Positions 10,250-20,169 of a stretch of DNA of 64,000 nt are shown here, piece after piece. The DNA is taken from NCBI GenBank assembly GCA_963575745.1, contig CAUYUJ010014266.1:62001-126000 (forward strand), written 5' to 3'. The notes under the pieces were generated by a model. It saw only the letters and a list, made by a program, of their open reading frames with translations, did not search any database and was not told where the DNA came from. The position numbers and the translations under genes are program-made. Every line of letters starts with the position of its first letter. The first letter of the stretch is position 1. The stretch comes from Prorocentrum cordatum. Lineage: Eukaryota; Sar; Dinophyceae; Prorocentrales; Prorocentraceae.

Positions 10250-10722
10250 TCATTCATCGGGCTGCCAAGAAAAATAATTACGAAGGCTGTGCGAAGCCAT
10301 CGGCACACGCCAACTGAAAAGCTGTGGCCAAGACAACCTTACGGCAGAATCGACACGAAGCAAATTGGAAAGAAGGCGTTGAAACAATTTGACATTGTCA
10401 GCGGAGATGATTGAGTCAGGAAGTAGGTTGTGCACTCTCGCGCCACCCAATGCGGAACGCACAAGGTAGTCCGGGGCACGGAGAGAACACGGGTCTCGCA
10501 AGTGACGGAAGTGGCGACGAGGGGAGCGGGGAGGAGGAGGGGAGGAGTCAACGGAGAAAAGAGCTCCGATGCACGGAGGGCTGAAACCGAATACAGCGCG
10601 GCGAAGAAGGCCCAAGTTGGCTATATCTCTGCGGGCAGAAAGGGGGGCAAGATTAAAGTTGCGCAAAGCTTCGTACTCAAGTATGCCCCCCAGGGCTGTA
10701 ATATATATATATATATATATAC

Positions 10723-10753
<31 letters not shown>

Positions 10754-10797
10754 CATACATACATACATACATACATATACTTTTTTATATATATTAA

Positions 10798-10889
<92 letters not shown>

Positions 10890-13485
10890 GTCTGGACACG
10901 GTCAAGCGGCAACAATACATAATTCGAAGCGCGTGAGAAAGCTGGCGCGCGGCATTCTATGAATGAAAGAATGTGCGCTTTATATAAGACAACAAGCTCG
11001 GCGACAGCGCGGTAGCGCCGCGAGCGAAGAAAGGCCTGAAGTCGCCAACCACATTCGTGCACACACTCAGATACCGCATCTGACATGACAAGCTTGCAAT
11101 CAAAAGATACACCGAGAATTTTAAAATTGCCACCAGAAAGGCGGCTACGTGAAATAATGCGCCGGCTCTCCTTCGAAGCTTCAAACACAACAGCGCTGGC
11201 ACGGCCCCATTCGTGCAGACGCGACTGGCACTGCCCAATAGTGGCAAAAATCTCGTCGTCAGAAGAGGAAGGGGGGAAAGGACGGACGGCGTTGAGATCG
11301 TCGGCATAAACAACTTCTTGAAAGTGCAATCTGGAAATTGCTTCGCTGGCATCACCGAAAAAGATGTTCCAAAAAGGCGGGCCCAAAACGGCCCCTTGAA
11401 ACACCATGTTGGCCATGCTAATGGGACGCGAGAAGGCTCCGCCAACTGTAATGCGGGCCTTCCGGGCCTCCGGCCCGCTAGAAAAGACTGCGCGCAGAGC
11501 CGGGGGGGCACCTCAAGCGCGTAGCTTCGCGAGCAGGCGGTCCGAATTCACACGGTCAAAGGCGCCGAACACGTCGGAACAGTGCAAACCGATCCGCGCT
11601 CCCTCAGCGAGAAAGCCAAGCCACGCTAGCAAGAAATATGATATCGCGTCTCTGGCGCCGCGCCCAGGGCAATACGCAAATTGAAAAGAACCAAAACACA
11701 AGAAGCGAGACACACGAGGAGAAATGAAAAAAAGAAGAATACGTTCGGCGCACTTGGACAGCTGAGAAGTGAGATGAATTCCGCGATAGATTACAGGATC
11801 GTGCAAAGACCTCCTCTTGTGGAAGGGGACAGATATGATGCAAACGCCAAGGCTCCAGCCATCTGCGCGTGCGAATGATGGACCTAATCAAAATAGCAAG
11901 CGGCAAAGCGAGGGAAGCAGAACAGGCGACAAGAATGCGAACAGGAATCTCGTCAGGCCCTGTAGCGGAATCGCGTTTGAGCTGTGTGAGCACGTTAAAG
12001 ACTTGTCTCACCCGGACGGGAAAAAAGTCAGTCTGCCCCACTGGAAGGCGCTGAGGAATGTCAGAAAAACAATTCCTCCCCACAGCTGGGATGGTCCAGC
12101 GATCAAAAAACGAATTCGCGAAAAAATCTGCCTTCTCGTCAGCTCCGACGACCCGCGCGCCATTGGCGCGGCGAAGAGCAGGCGAAGATGACTTGACGGT
12201 CTTGCCGAACAGCTGGTTTGAAAGCCCCCACCAAGCTTTCGAACCACGCTGCAAAGAACGAAGCTTCAAACGAATTCTGTTACAATGCGAATTAAAAGAA
12301 TCTGAAAGAATGCTGCTGCAATCCTGCACTGCAAGCGGAAACTCTGGAGAATCTGCAGCCGCGGCTTTACGAGCGACAGCGTCGAAACATTCCTGCGTCA
12401 GCCAAGGATGGCTCCACCCGACCGGCACATAGACTTTGCGAACGTGACGCCCCGCAGCATGCAAAATATTCTCCGCGAGAAACTGCGCTCCAAAATCCGG
12501 GCCCCCGGTAAAGCAACTCCAATCTTTAGAATCGAGCTCACGAGAAGCGCACTTCAAATTCGAAGCATTAAACTGCCAACACATTCTCGTGCATAGGGAG
12601 ACGGACAAAGGGGGAAAGAGGAGAGACAAAGAGACGACCCGATGATCCGCAATTCTCGGTAGAACTGACACTGCGGCAAAATCCTGCAAATCTGTTAAAA
12701 GTAAATCAATTAAATATTGCTCTCTGGTAAGTTCGCGTACGATTTGTTCAAGACCATGATAAGCACACAACCGTGCAGCTTCGATTCCCTCTGGAGTCTG
12801 TCTGTTGGAATGTCGAAGCCAAATGGGATTGTGGACGTTAAAATCGCCCATTAAAATACGCGTATGGCTGGAGATATGTGCGTTTCCATCTCCGCAAACA
12901 CACTTTGCATGGAAACTACTTCGGCGCAGTGGGGAGGACGGTAAAAATTGCCAAACAGAACAGGCCCGCAATCGAAATGAAATACAAACCAACAACACTC
13001 GGCAGGAACAGAATTAGCAAGGGGGGAAACGAGCGAACAATACTGGTCAAGCGCGAAAAGGGCAACTCCGCCACCGCTGCTGTTCCAATCTCGTCGACAA
13101 ACGCACGTATATCCGTGCAAACTCGGGACTGAAGCCCGGTCAAACCGATTCTCGTTCAAACAAACTAGAGCAGGAGGCGCAGAAAGGAGAGAGATACGAG
13201 CTTCCAGCTCGGACTGGGACGAGAAAAAAACCCTGAATATTGATATGCCAAATGGTGAAATCCGCACTGAATTGAGGAGGGTGAGACCTGGATTCGCCAA
13301 GGTCCCCTCCCCGAGGAAAAGGCTGCGCATCAGAAAAAGGCCCCAGTAAACACTCGTGCAAACTCAACTGGCGCTGAGAGCGAGAGCTAAGGCTCGAAAA
13401 TCCTCTCCCAGAGGACGACCTGGAAAAGTGTTCAGCAGAACCAAAAAGGCTCGAAAATCCCCCTCCGGATGACGGCAAATTCAAA
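10250..13485 (-). pseudogene. LINE D ORF2: endonuclease, reverse transcriptase, C-terminal region
   Basis: Minus strand, 5' to 3': HECLLGPFSDAQPFPRGG and TIWHINIQGFF (endonuclease N block) in one frame, then VCLNENRFDRASV (the catalytic block reads NENRF where other copies have TETWL), FHFDCGPVLFGNFYRPP and GDFNVHNPIWLRHSN (D-x-N block), LTREQYLIDLLLTDL and RIADHRVVSLS (DH block). The pre-RT region holds VPVGWSHPWLTQECFDAVARK and RGSKAWWGLSNQLFGK. RT blocks are PVIYRGIHLTSQLSKCAER, HCSDVFGAFDRVNSD (motif A), FQGAVLGPPFWNIFFGD (motif B) and VVYADDLNAV, with both Asp kept. At 10699-10888 a poly(T)/TA tract (sense) sits in the reading frame. The C-terminal part ends at about 10250. Frameshifts near 12900, 11700 and 11500. 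Inactive but well preserved. Confidence 0.8.
10699..10888. repeat. (TA)n/(CATA)n tract followed by 90-bp poly(A), inside LINE D ORF2
   Basis: Plus strand: alternating TA from 10699, CATA units at about 10751-10778, then an uninterrupted A run at 10799-10888. LINE J has only a run of eight A at the same place (GCTCGTAAAAAAAATCCG, about 39695-39712). On the sense strand it encodes about 30 Phe followed by Tyr/Ile/Cys/Met residues without a stop. Confidence 0.9.
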
Positions 13486-13494
13486 GACGGAGCG

Positions 13495-13850
13495 AACCTG
13501 AGGCGATTCGAACATTCAGCTCCAGAGAACGGCTGGGCAAGGCGGCTCGAAAATTCTGCCCCCGACGTCGGCCGGGCAAGGCGGCTCGAAAATTCTGCTC
13601 CGGAGGACGGCCGGGCAAGGCGGCTCGAAAAATCTGCTGCCGAAATCGGCCGGGCAAGGCGGCTCGAAAAATCTGGCCCCGAAGTCGGCCGGGCAAGGCG
13701 GCTCGAAAATTATGCTCCGGAGGTCGGCCGGGCAAGGCGGCTCGAAATTTCACCTCCGGAGGTCGGCGGGGCAAGGCGGCTCGAAAATTATCCCTCGGAG
13801 GTCAGCCGGGTAAGGCGGCTCGAAAATCCGGATTCTCCGGAAATCGGCTG
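13495..13850 (-). repeat. 39-bp tandem array coding FRAALPGR-type peptide repeats (LINE D)
   Basis: About nine units of 39 bp, plus-strand core GGCCGGGCAAGGCGGCTCGA then AAATT and variable bases. Minus-strand translation gives 13-residue repeats such as NFRAALPGRPPEH and IFRAALPGRFRQQ. It matches the arrays of LINEs A and J/K in period and peptide. Confidence 0.9.
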
Positions 13851-14355
13851 AATACGGCAATTTGGAAACTCGGCTTCGCTCGAGTCCAACGCAAAGGCTG
13901 TATTAGGCTCGAAAGGCAATGCAATCGGAAACGCGAAACATGATCTCGACGATTCGCTTGCACAACCAAATTTAATTCTGAGAAAACGACGCTGCAAAGC
14001 ATTAAATGATCGTGGACCGCGCCGTCTAAGACGGCGCGAACTTTGCATTGGAAAGACAGAAGAAGCATGCGCCAAATTGCCCGGGGACCGCACACTAGCA
14101 GCTGAGCTGCGGGCGAGGACAAAACAATCAAAACATGCACAATGAGCAGCCCCCCCCCGCCCCTAAGGGAAGCGAAGGTCAGCGAACCTGTCGCGGAACT
14201 CGCCCTCGAAATCGCCAGGATTCTGAATGAAACCAACTACGTCTCCTACAAACACCTTCCGTGCTTCCATGTCGGCGCGCACGGCAACTGGATCGGAAAC
14301 GCTGCTGTGTGGTTTGGTCAAATCGGCAGCCTTGCGGAGGCACCAGTCCCGCTGC

Positions 14356-14402
14356 TTTTCTTTTTATTATTATTACTATCATTATTCGTATTATTATTAT
14401 GT
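14356..14402 (-). other. A-rich 3' tail of LINE E
   Basis: Sense (minus) strand ends with repeated AAT units and A runs directly against LINE D sequence at 14355, as expected for an insertion primed at the target site. Confidence 0.7.
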
Positions 14403-14969
14403 GTTTGTACATCCTCGCGACACTAAGGCTTCCTCACGTGATCTCGGAAGGTCAACATCGTTTAAAAAGTTGCACGGCGAATAGCACATGAAGAGAGACA
14501 GGCGACAAGCAGCACCAAAAATATGGATTTGCTCATGAAACGCCCGCAACACCTTGAAAACCGTTTCTGGCCATGAAATGACTGCCAAACGCATAGCCAG
14601 AAGCGACGAGAGAAGGGAAAAAGGGAGAGGAGGGAGGGGGGGGGGGGGGGGAGCAGCAGAACACAACACGGGGGGGAGCGAGGAGGGCAAGAAGGAGCGG
14701 GAGGCGCCGAACGCGCGTTGTCTTGAAAAGTCCCTACCGCGTTCCGCGCAGCGCACAGGACCGGGGGGGGGGGGGAACGCGAGAAGGAGCGGGGACGACC
14801 GACGACAGCAGCAGCAAGAGGGCAACACACGAAGCCGACGGCGGAACACAACAGCAGCAGACAGAGACAGAGGAGGAGAAGAAAAGGGGCGAGGGGGAGG
14901 GGGGGGGAGGGATGGGGGGGGGGGGGGGAGAGGGAAGGGAGAGGGGGAAGACAAGGGGAGACGGACTAG

Positions 14970-17680
14970 CCGCGCAAATCGCGACACCCGCGAAGCGGGT
15001 GGAAGGCGAAAGGAATTCGAGACGAGAGCGTCGAGCTCCAATCTTCGCAACAAGCGGCTCGCGCACGGAGCAGGCGCTGAAGCCTCCCTTGAAATCGTGA
15101 CACAGACGTAGCACTGATTACGAAATCTGGCAGCAAATTGTACACTCGGGTTGCCCCAATGGCAGAATGCAACAGCTAGTCTGGCGAATCGAAGGCCGGC
15201 TCTTCCAAACGCCGCCAGCGCCGTCGGGGAGCACGGGGGGGGGGGGGAGGGAGCGAGGCGAAGGAAACGGGAGAAGCAGAGGGGGCCGAGTCCCACCACT
15301 GTCCCGTGGATCACGCCAAGAATACTAATGTCTCGCCTCGAAATAGAGGGGCCAGACTAGAGTAAAACAACGCGTCACTGGCAGAGATCCCGAGCGAATT
15401 TAAAAATCGCGTTTGGAGAGCGTCTAAAGGAGCTAACACCGACGACGACGCGTGGCTCACAGCGCTCGTTCGGTATGAGATGTAAGACAGAATGTGAGCC
15501 TTATACAAACCAACGAGCTCGGCATCGCTGTGAAACTGACGGGTTCTGAGGAGGCTGTACAACCGCCAGGAAGCTCCAGACACGCACCTGTCGATGGCTA
15601 CTTCCATGAGTAGACTGGTGTCGAAGTGAACGCCAAGAAGCTTAAATCCGTCACCAGCTGGGCGGGAGCGCGACAAAATGTGCATGCTCTCTTTTGTAAC
15701 ATCGAACCTGACGCGGTTGGCTGTGCCCCAATCGTGCAGGGACGACTGGCAGAGACGTGCAAGTTCAAAAGCTTCGTCGTCTGTGACGGCTGGAGCGACA
15801 GCTTTCCAAGCATTAATAAGGTCATCTGCGTAAATGACTTCTTCAAAACCAACAGAGCGCGTAGCAAGATAAGAATCAGAGAAATACGTGTTCCACATGG
15901 GTGGGCCAAAATACGTGCCTTGAAATACCATGTCTTGCATCAGAAAAGGCTGGGACTCTTGTCCGTCTACCACCACTCGAGCAAATCGGGGGCGGAGCCA
16001 GCTGCCCAGAAGGTCGACCAGTTTGCTCTGGACACCAAAAGAACGGAATTTATCCCACAAACGACTGCGCTGCACGTGGTCAAAAGCACCAAACACATCA
16101 GAGCAGTAGAGGGCGACCCGGAAGGAGCGGGAGAAGGAAAGGAGCCAGGGGAAGACGAGGAAGAGAAGGGCGTCCCGGGCGCCGCGCTGCTGGCGATAAG
16201 CAAACTGGCGTGGACCACTCAAGCGCTCCACGACTTTAGAAAGTTGCGCAGTGAGATGTATTCCACGATAGTTGTCCGCATCTGCTGTCGTATTCTTTTT
16301 GCGCAGCGGAAACAACCAGTGACAGCACCAGAAGGACGGCCATCTGGAGTGCGCCACTATCGATCTGGCTAATAAGCAGACAGGTAAAGCTAGCTCGCGA
16401 GAGCAATTCTTCAACACCTTGGCGGGTAAGAGATCAGGACCCGCGCCGCTGTCAACGCGAAGCGTGGCTAAGAAATCTCTCGCAGCGCGGACCCGGAGAC
16501 GAAGGAAACCGCCCGGCTCTTCTGGCACAATGGGAAGCGACAGATCAGAAAACTCATTGATGACCGGGTCTGGCAGACTGCATTTGCTAAAGAAACTCCG
16601 CGCGAATTCATCTGCTTTGTCTCGGCCTACTACAGCCCAAGGCCCGTCTGATCGCTTGAGAGGGGAAGAAGAAGGCTTGACAACCCGGCTCATAATCGAA
16701 TTAGAAAGTTCCCACCATAATTTGCAACCCCGCCGGACACTACGTAGCTGAGCGCGCGTACGCTCAATAAAATCATTGTGTGCCTCCAACAATCCGGCGC
16801 TACAGCGCAAGCACGCTGCAGGAAAGAATTCTGCGCCTGAAGCTGAAGATTTCTCTTTCACGAGCTCGAGACACTTGTCGGTGAGCCACGGGCGGGAGGA
16901 GCGGGGGCAGGAGGAAGAAGAAGGAATCGACTCTGACATAAAATCCAAAATACTGTCAGTTAAAAGCTTCGCAGAGATGTCTGGGTTATAGTTTGAAATC
17001 CACTGCCACTCCTGAGAGCGCAAACTGGCTTTCAAAAGAGCCCAATTAGCTTGTCTAAAAAACCATATATTTCTCGGGAGTCGCTCAAAGAAAAGAGAGG
17101 GAATAGAAAGTCGCAAAGACAAGGCACAGTGATCTGCTATTTCGCCAATTACTTCGACAATTAAAATATCAGGCAGATCACTCAGCACAAGATCTAAAAG
17201 ATACGGTCCCCGAGTGGGGCGGCGCACGCACTGTTTCAACCCATGATTGTGGGCGACTTTCTTCAAATGAATTCCCTCTGGCGTCGTTTAGTGGCTGTGA
17301 CAAAGCCAAAGCACGTGATGAACATTAAAATCGCCTGTTATGATAGTTCCTACGGTCTGGTGCTGGAGCTGCATCCATTCGGTCTGAAGCACATCTATAG
17401 AAGAGATCTCACCGTAGCGTGGCCGTCGGTACATACAACCTATAAGAATAGGGCCTGCATTGCAGTGTACCAAAATCCATGCAAGCTCGGCTGTAGAAGA
17501 TATGAGAAGGCAAGTTGACGCAGGAACGAGCGAATCGACGACGAAAATTACTACCCCTCCAGACTGGTGGGAGCTGTCGTTGCGAGCAATTAGTGTGTAT
17601 CCGTGCAAACAAGGATGCGGCACATAATCATTTAGCCACGTCTCCGTTAAACAAACAGAGGCAAGGAAGGGAGGCGAGAG
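14970..17680 (-). pseudogene. LINE E ORF2: near-intact endonuclease and reverse transcriptase
   Basis: Minus strand. The frame holds SVCLTETWLNDYVPHPCLHG at about 17660-17600 (catalytic Glu block), LVHCNAGPILIGCMYRRP, ITGDFNVHHVLW (D-x-N block), then one TAA stop at 17288-17290 and the same frame resumes for 651 codons (17266-15311). In that part the endonuclease ends with GEIADHCALS (residues 43-46 IADH). RT follows: DNYRGIHLTAQLSKVVER, CSDVFGAFD (motif A, Asp390), FQGTYFGPPMWN (449-459) and YADD (479-482). YADD is followed by LINAW, one residue more than in other copies, and about 15 residues are missing after SKVVER compared with LINE G. Frameshifts after LAPLF (about 15320) break the C-terminal region, which reappears as YNLLPDFVISATSVSRFQGR and ends CRDLRG at 14966. 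One stop short of an intact endonuclease-RT. Confidence 0.85.
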
Positions 17681-17899
17681 AGCCGTGCAGACAGTTCGCC
17701 GTGATGTGCATCAAAAAGAACGCATGTTGATACAAAAAACTGCGAGGTCAGAAGCAGCAACAGATGGTGCAGGTTGGGACTGACCACAACTACCACCTGG
17801 AGGTCAAGAGTGCAAGTTCGATGGCTCGGAACACCAAATAAATACATGCAGGGTACGTTGGGAAAAGGAGGGCGAGGAAGCCCAGGATACCGGAGCAGG

Positions 17900-18110
17900 A
17901 TCCCAAACCTGGTTTGCAATATCCAAGGAAAGCCGCTCCGAAGAATTCCGATTAAGAGGCGTCGAAAAATCCGGGCTAGGATTGCTCCGAAATTCCGGGG
18001 TAAGCCGATCGGCTCGAAATACTTGGGCTAAGGCAGGTCGAAAAAATCGGCTGGGCGGAATTCCGGCTTGGCCGCAAACATTGCTCAGCAAACCGCCGGG
18101 ACCTCGTCGT
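17900..18110 (-). repeat. Degenerate peptide-repeat region before LINE E endonuclease
   Basis: Plus-strand copies of GGCTCGAAA/AGGTCGAAAAA with spacers, read on the minus strand as SRFFRPALAQVFRADRLTPEF. It resembles the FRxALxGR arrays of the other LINEs but is too decayed to give a period. Confidence 0.5.
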
Positions 18111-18389
18111 CTGAAACGACGCACAGAGGGCCGCACACTGCTCACAGATAAGAGGCGGGGGAACAAACAAGAGAAGAGAAAGGCAGAAACTGTAAACAAA
18201 ATTGTGCGCGATCCGTCCATTCTAGAGCGAAAGGTCGCCGCAAAGTGGACAAAAACTGCCGGTCAAATCCCCTGGTTCCTGCTTGAATCAAATGGCGCCG
18301 TCGACGCTGACAACGCGGGATTTCCAGTCGATCCAAATCGTACAGCGAGGGGCCCTAGCCTTCAAGTTCTTCTCGGCCTCGCGGAGCGA

Positions 18390-19152
18390 CTAATCTCTAG
18401 TAGCATTAATCTTAGACTTTGCGGGCTTTAGAATGAAACTCGCGCCACTGCTGGTCTGAAGACACGCACCTTTGCCCCCAACAGACGCCGAGAAATCACG
18501 AGCGTGATTATCAGAAGCAAACTGCAGAAAAAATGCTTTCGAGACAGTCTGCGAATTGCGAGGGCCGGTGAAAAAATGACCCATTGAAACGAGCCTCACC
18601 GACCAAAGCAGCGTTGCGCTGCTGATGGTCTGCGGTCGAAAAACCTACGACGGCGATCTGAAGGTTCGACACGTCCATGGCGCTCGCATTTGCAAATGCC
18701 GGCTGGACAACGAACTCGTTGCTGCAAGAGCCGGTCTCGATTCCACGACCTGCAAACGGCTCCGGAAGTGGGCCATCTCGCCCCTCAGCGGGTCGACAGC
18801 TGCAGCGATCGCGCACTTCATCTCGGCCCGGAGGGATCCGATGACCTGTTTGGTGGCCGTTTCGAGGGACATGTTCTGCATGATGAAATTCAGTTTGTCG
18901 TCCGTCGAAGCGGAAACCGGCCGCACAACAACCAGGGCAAGCGCCTGCAGGGGGACGAAATCCGCGCCCGCATCCGGGGGGGCGACACCCGCGCCCGGGG
19001 TCAGGGGGACGAGACCCGCGCCTGATGCACCACCAGAACTGCCACCCAACGGCCGGTTCCGGGAGCCGCATGCACGCCACTCGAAGGGCCATTGCATGCA
19101 CCGCTAGAGGCGGGAGCACTTGCAAAAGCAGTGCTCCACTTAAACGCGCCAA
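18390..19152 (-). pseudogene. LINE E ORF1 with RRM-like motifs
   Basis: Minus strand, from about 19100: a Gly/Pro-rich N-terminal part (EWRACGSRNRPLGG), then STDDKLNFIMQNMSLETATK, a probably helical charged segment (AVDPLRGEMAHFRSRLQVVE), a frame change near 18690, MDVSNLQIAVVGFSTADH (RNP2-like), and after another change NSQTVSKAFFLQFASDNHARDF at about 18560-18500, which fits an RNP1-like strand. LINE D shows the same last block as NSRHVSKVSYLKFGSSYVA. Together these suggest a single RRM after a short coiled coil, as in L1-type ORF1 proteins; RNA binding is inferred. At least two frameshifts. Confidence 0.6.
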
Positions 19153-19330
19153 GGTCTCCTTGTCCTTCTCGAACGCAGGTTTCTGACGCCCGGAACGCCG
19201 GCCATGCTAGACATGTGGTGAGCGAGAAGGAAAATTAGCACAGAGAATGTCCAAAACTGTGGTGGTAGACCGCCCCAGCGACAGGCGAAGATAGACCGTG
19301 GCAGTGAACAAATTGGTTTGACCGCTTCAG

Positions 19331-19367
19331 CTTGAGCCAAAATGAATTGAGCCAAAATGACTTGAGC
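19331..19367 (-). other. Tandem relicts of the dinoflagellate spliced leader
   Basis: On the minus strand 19360-19346 reads TCATTTTGGCTCAAT and 19345-19331 reads TCATTTTGGCTCAAG. Each is 15 nt, in register, and matches bases 8-22 of the known dinoflagellate leader (CCATTTTGGCTCAAG) with two and one mismatches. Before them 19367-19361 reads GCTCAAG, the last seven bases of a third copy. A leader lacking its first seven bases is the known form of relict leaders left when a trans-spliced RNA is reverse-transcribed and its copy is trans-spliced again. The block lies exactly between LINE D's interrupted ORF1 and the body of LINE E. Confidence 0.85.
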
Positions 19368-19369
19368 GT

Positions 19370-19936
19370 AAATTCATCTGGCTCTTAGCACTTTGATCTT
19401 TCCTGAAACATCCTTGCACTCTGACGTTTTCGCCTTGTGCAAATCCAAGGAATACAGAAGCCACATAGGATGACCCAAATTTCAAATAGGACACCTTGGA
19501 AACATGACGAGAATTCCGTAGACCAGTGACAAAAAAAGGGCTCGAAACTGTTCGACGGTGCAAAAGCGCTCGTTCAAGTCGACCAAATCGCGCTTGATTG
19601 GACTCAACTGCTCAGACACGTGCGAGATCTCAGTCTGGATCAAATCCTTTTTGGTTACCGTTTTGTGCTTCATGGACATGCTGTCCAGAATAAAATTGAC
19701 CTTCTCGCTGTCCGAAACGTCTGCGGCAGGAACCTCGGCCAGACCACTGCTCGATGCCGCAACCCCGCTCACCAGTGCAGAATCTGCACTCGGGGCACCC
19801 GGCAGGGCGCTCGAAAACACACCCGGCGGGGCGGGAGCAGGAGTTGGGGGCGCAGGCGTGCCCAGAGGCACAGCTGCGCCTGGGAAGGCTGGGACAGCTG
19901 GAAGCCCATGATCTGTGCACATCGCGTGACTATAGG
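19370..19936 (-). pseudogene. LINE D ORF1 part (right side of E)
   Basis: Minus strand from 19922: a Pro/Ala-rich N-terminal half (APPTPAPAPPGVFSSALPG), SGLAEVPAADVSDSEKVNFI, SMSMKHKTVTKKDLIQTE and a charged helical segment (EQLSPIKRDLVDLNERFCTVE). After a frameshift and apparent loss of the RNP2-like block, NSRHVSKVSYLKFGSSYVA (RNP1-like) follows at about 19510-19450. The homologous ORF1 in LINE J/K lies at 52080-52540. LINE E interrupts D just downstream of this block, and LINE G's 3' end (19937) cuts the ORF1 5' side. Function as element RNA-binding protein is inferred. Confidence 0.6.
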
Positions 19937-20169
19937 TTTTTTTGTTCTATATGAAGCTCGCAACGCGGATTCTCTCACCAAGTCACCAAGTCAAGTCGGT
20001 GCTCAGAGCAAGTTAAAGATTGCAGGATGCAAGAATGGTGAAACGCTCAAAAAATAATGCGAAGGTTGCTCCAAAAAATACTCATGCACAGGAGAGGAGA
20101 CAGAAGGGGAGGGAGGAGAAGAGGAACAGGAAAGAGAAGGCAGAGACAGGGCCAAAAAGATATTACCCG

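Larger units (their letters stand above)
9765..14355 (-). mobile_element. LINE D, ORF2 and 3' part (nested in C, split by E)
   Basis: A minus-strand LINE starting at its 3' end (GATAGAAG followed by eight A, 9765) inside LINE C. It holds the 3' UTR (9800-10240), ORF2 (10250-13485), a peptide-repeat array (13495-13850) and the region just after ORF1 (13860-14355). At 14355 the sequence stops at CCCGCTGC; the homologous LINE J/K continues there into ATCTGGCTC, which in this copy reappears at 19376. LINE E therefore sits inside D, and D continues at 19370-19936. Confidence 0.8.
14356..19369 (-). mobile_element. LINE E, full-length non-LTR retrotransposon with spliced-leader relicts at its 5' end
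   Basis: A minus-strand LINE of about 5.0 kb nested in LINE D. The 5' end carries tandem relicts of the dinoflagellate spliced leader (19331-19367). It contains ORF1 (about 19150-18400), a degenerate array (about 18100-17900), ORF2 (17660-14970), a pyrimidine-rich (sense) 3' UTR (14960-14600) and an A-rich tail of AAT-type repeats (14400-14356, ending TAATAATAATAAAAAGAAAA on the sense strand). Removing 14356-19369 joins CCCGCTGC to AAATTCATCTGGCTC, which corresponds to CCCGCTGCAGTTTATCTGGC in LINE J/K. This is the most complete LINE here; no clear target duplication is visible. Confidence 0.85.
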
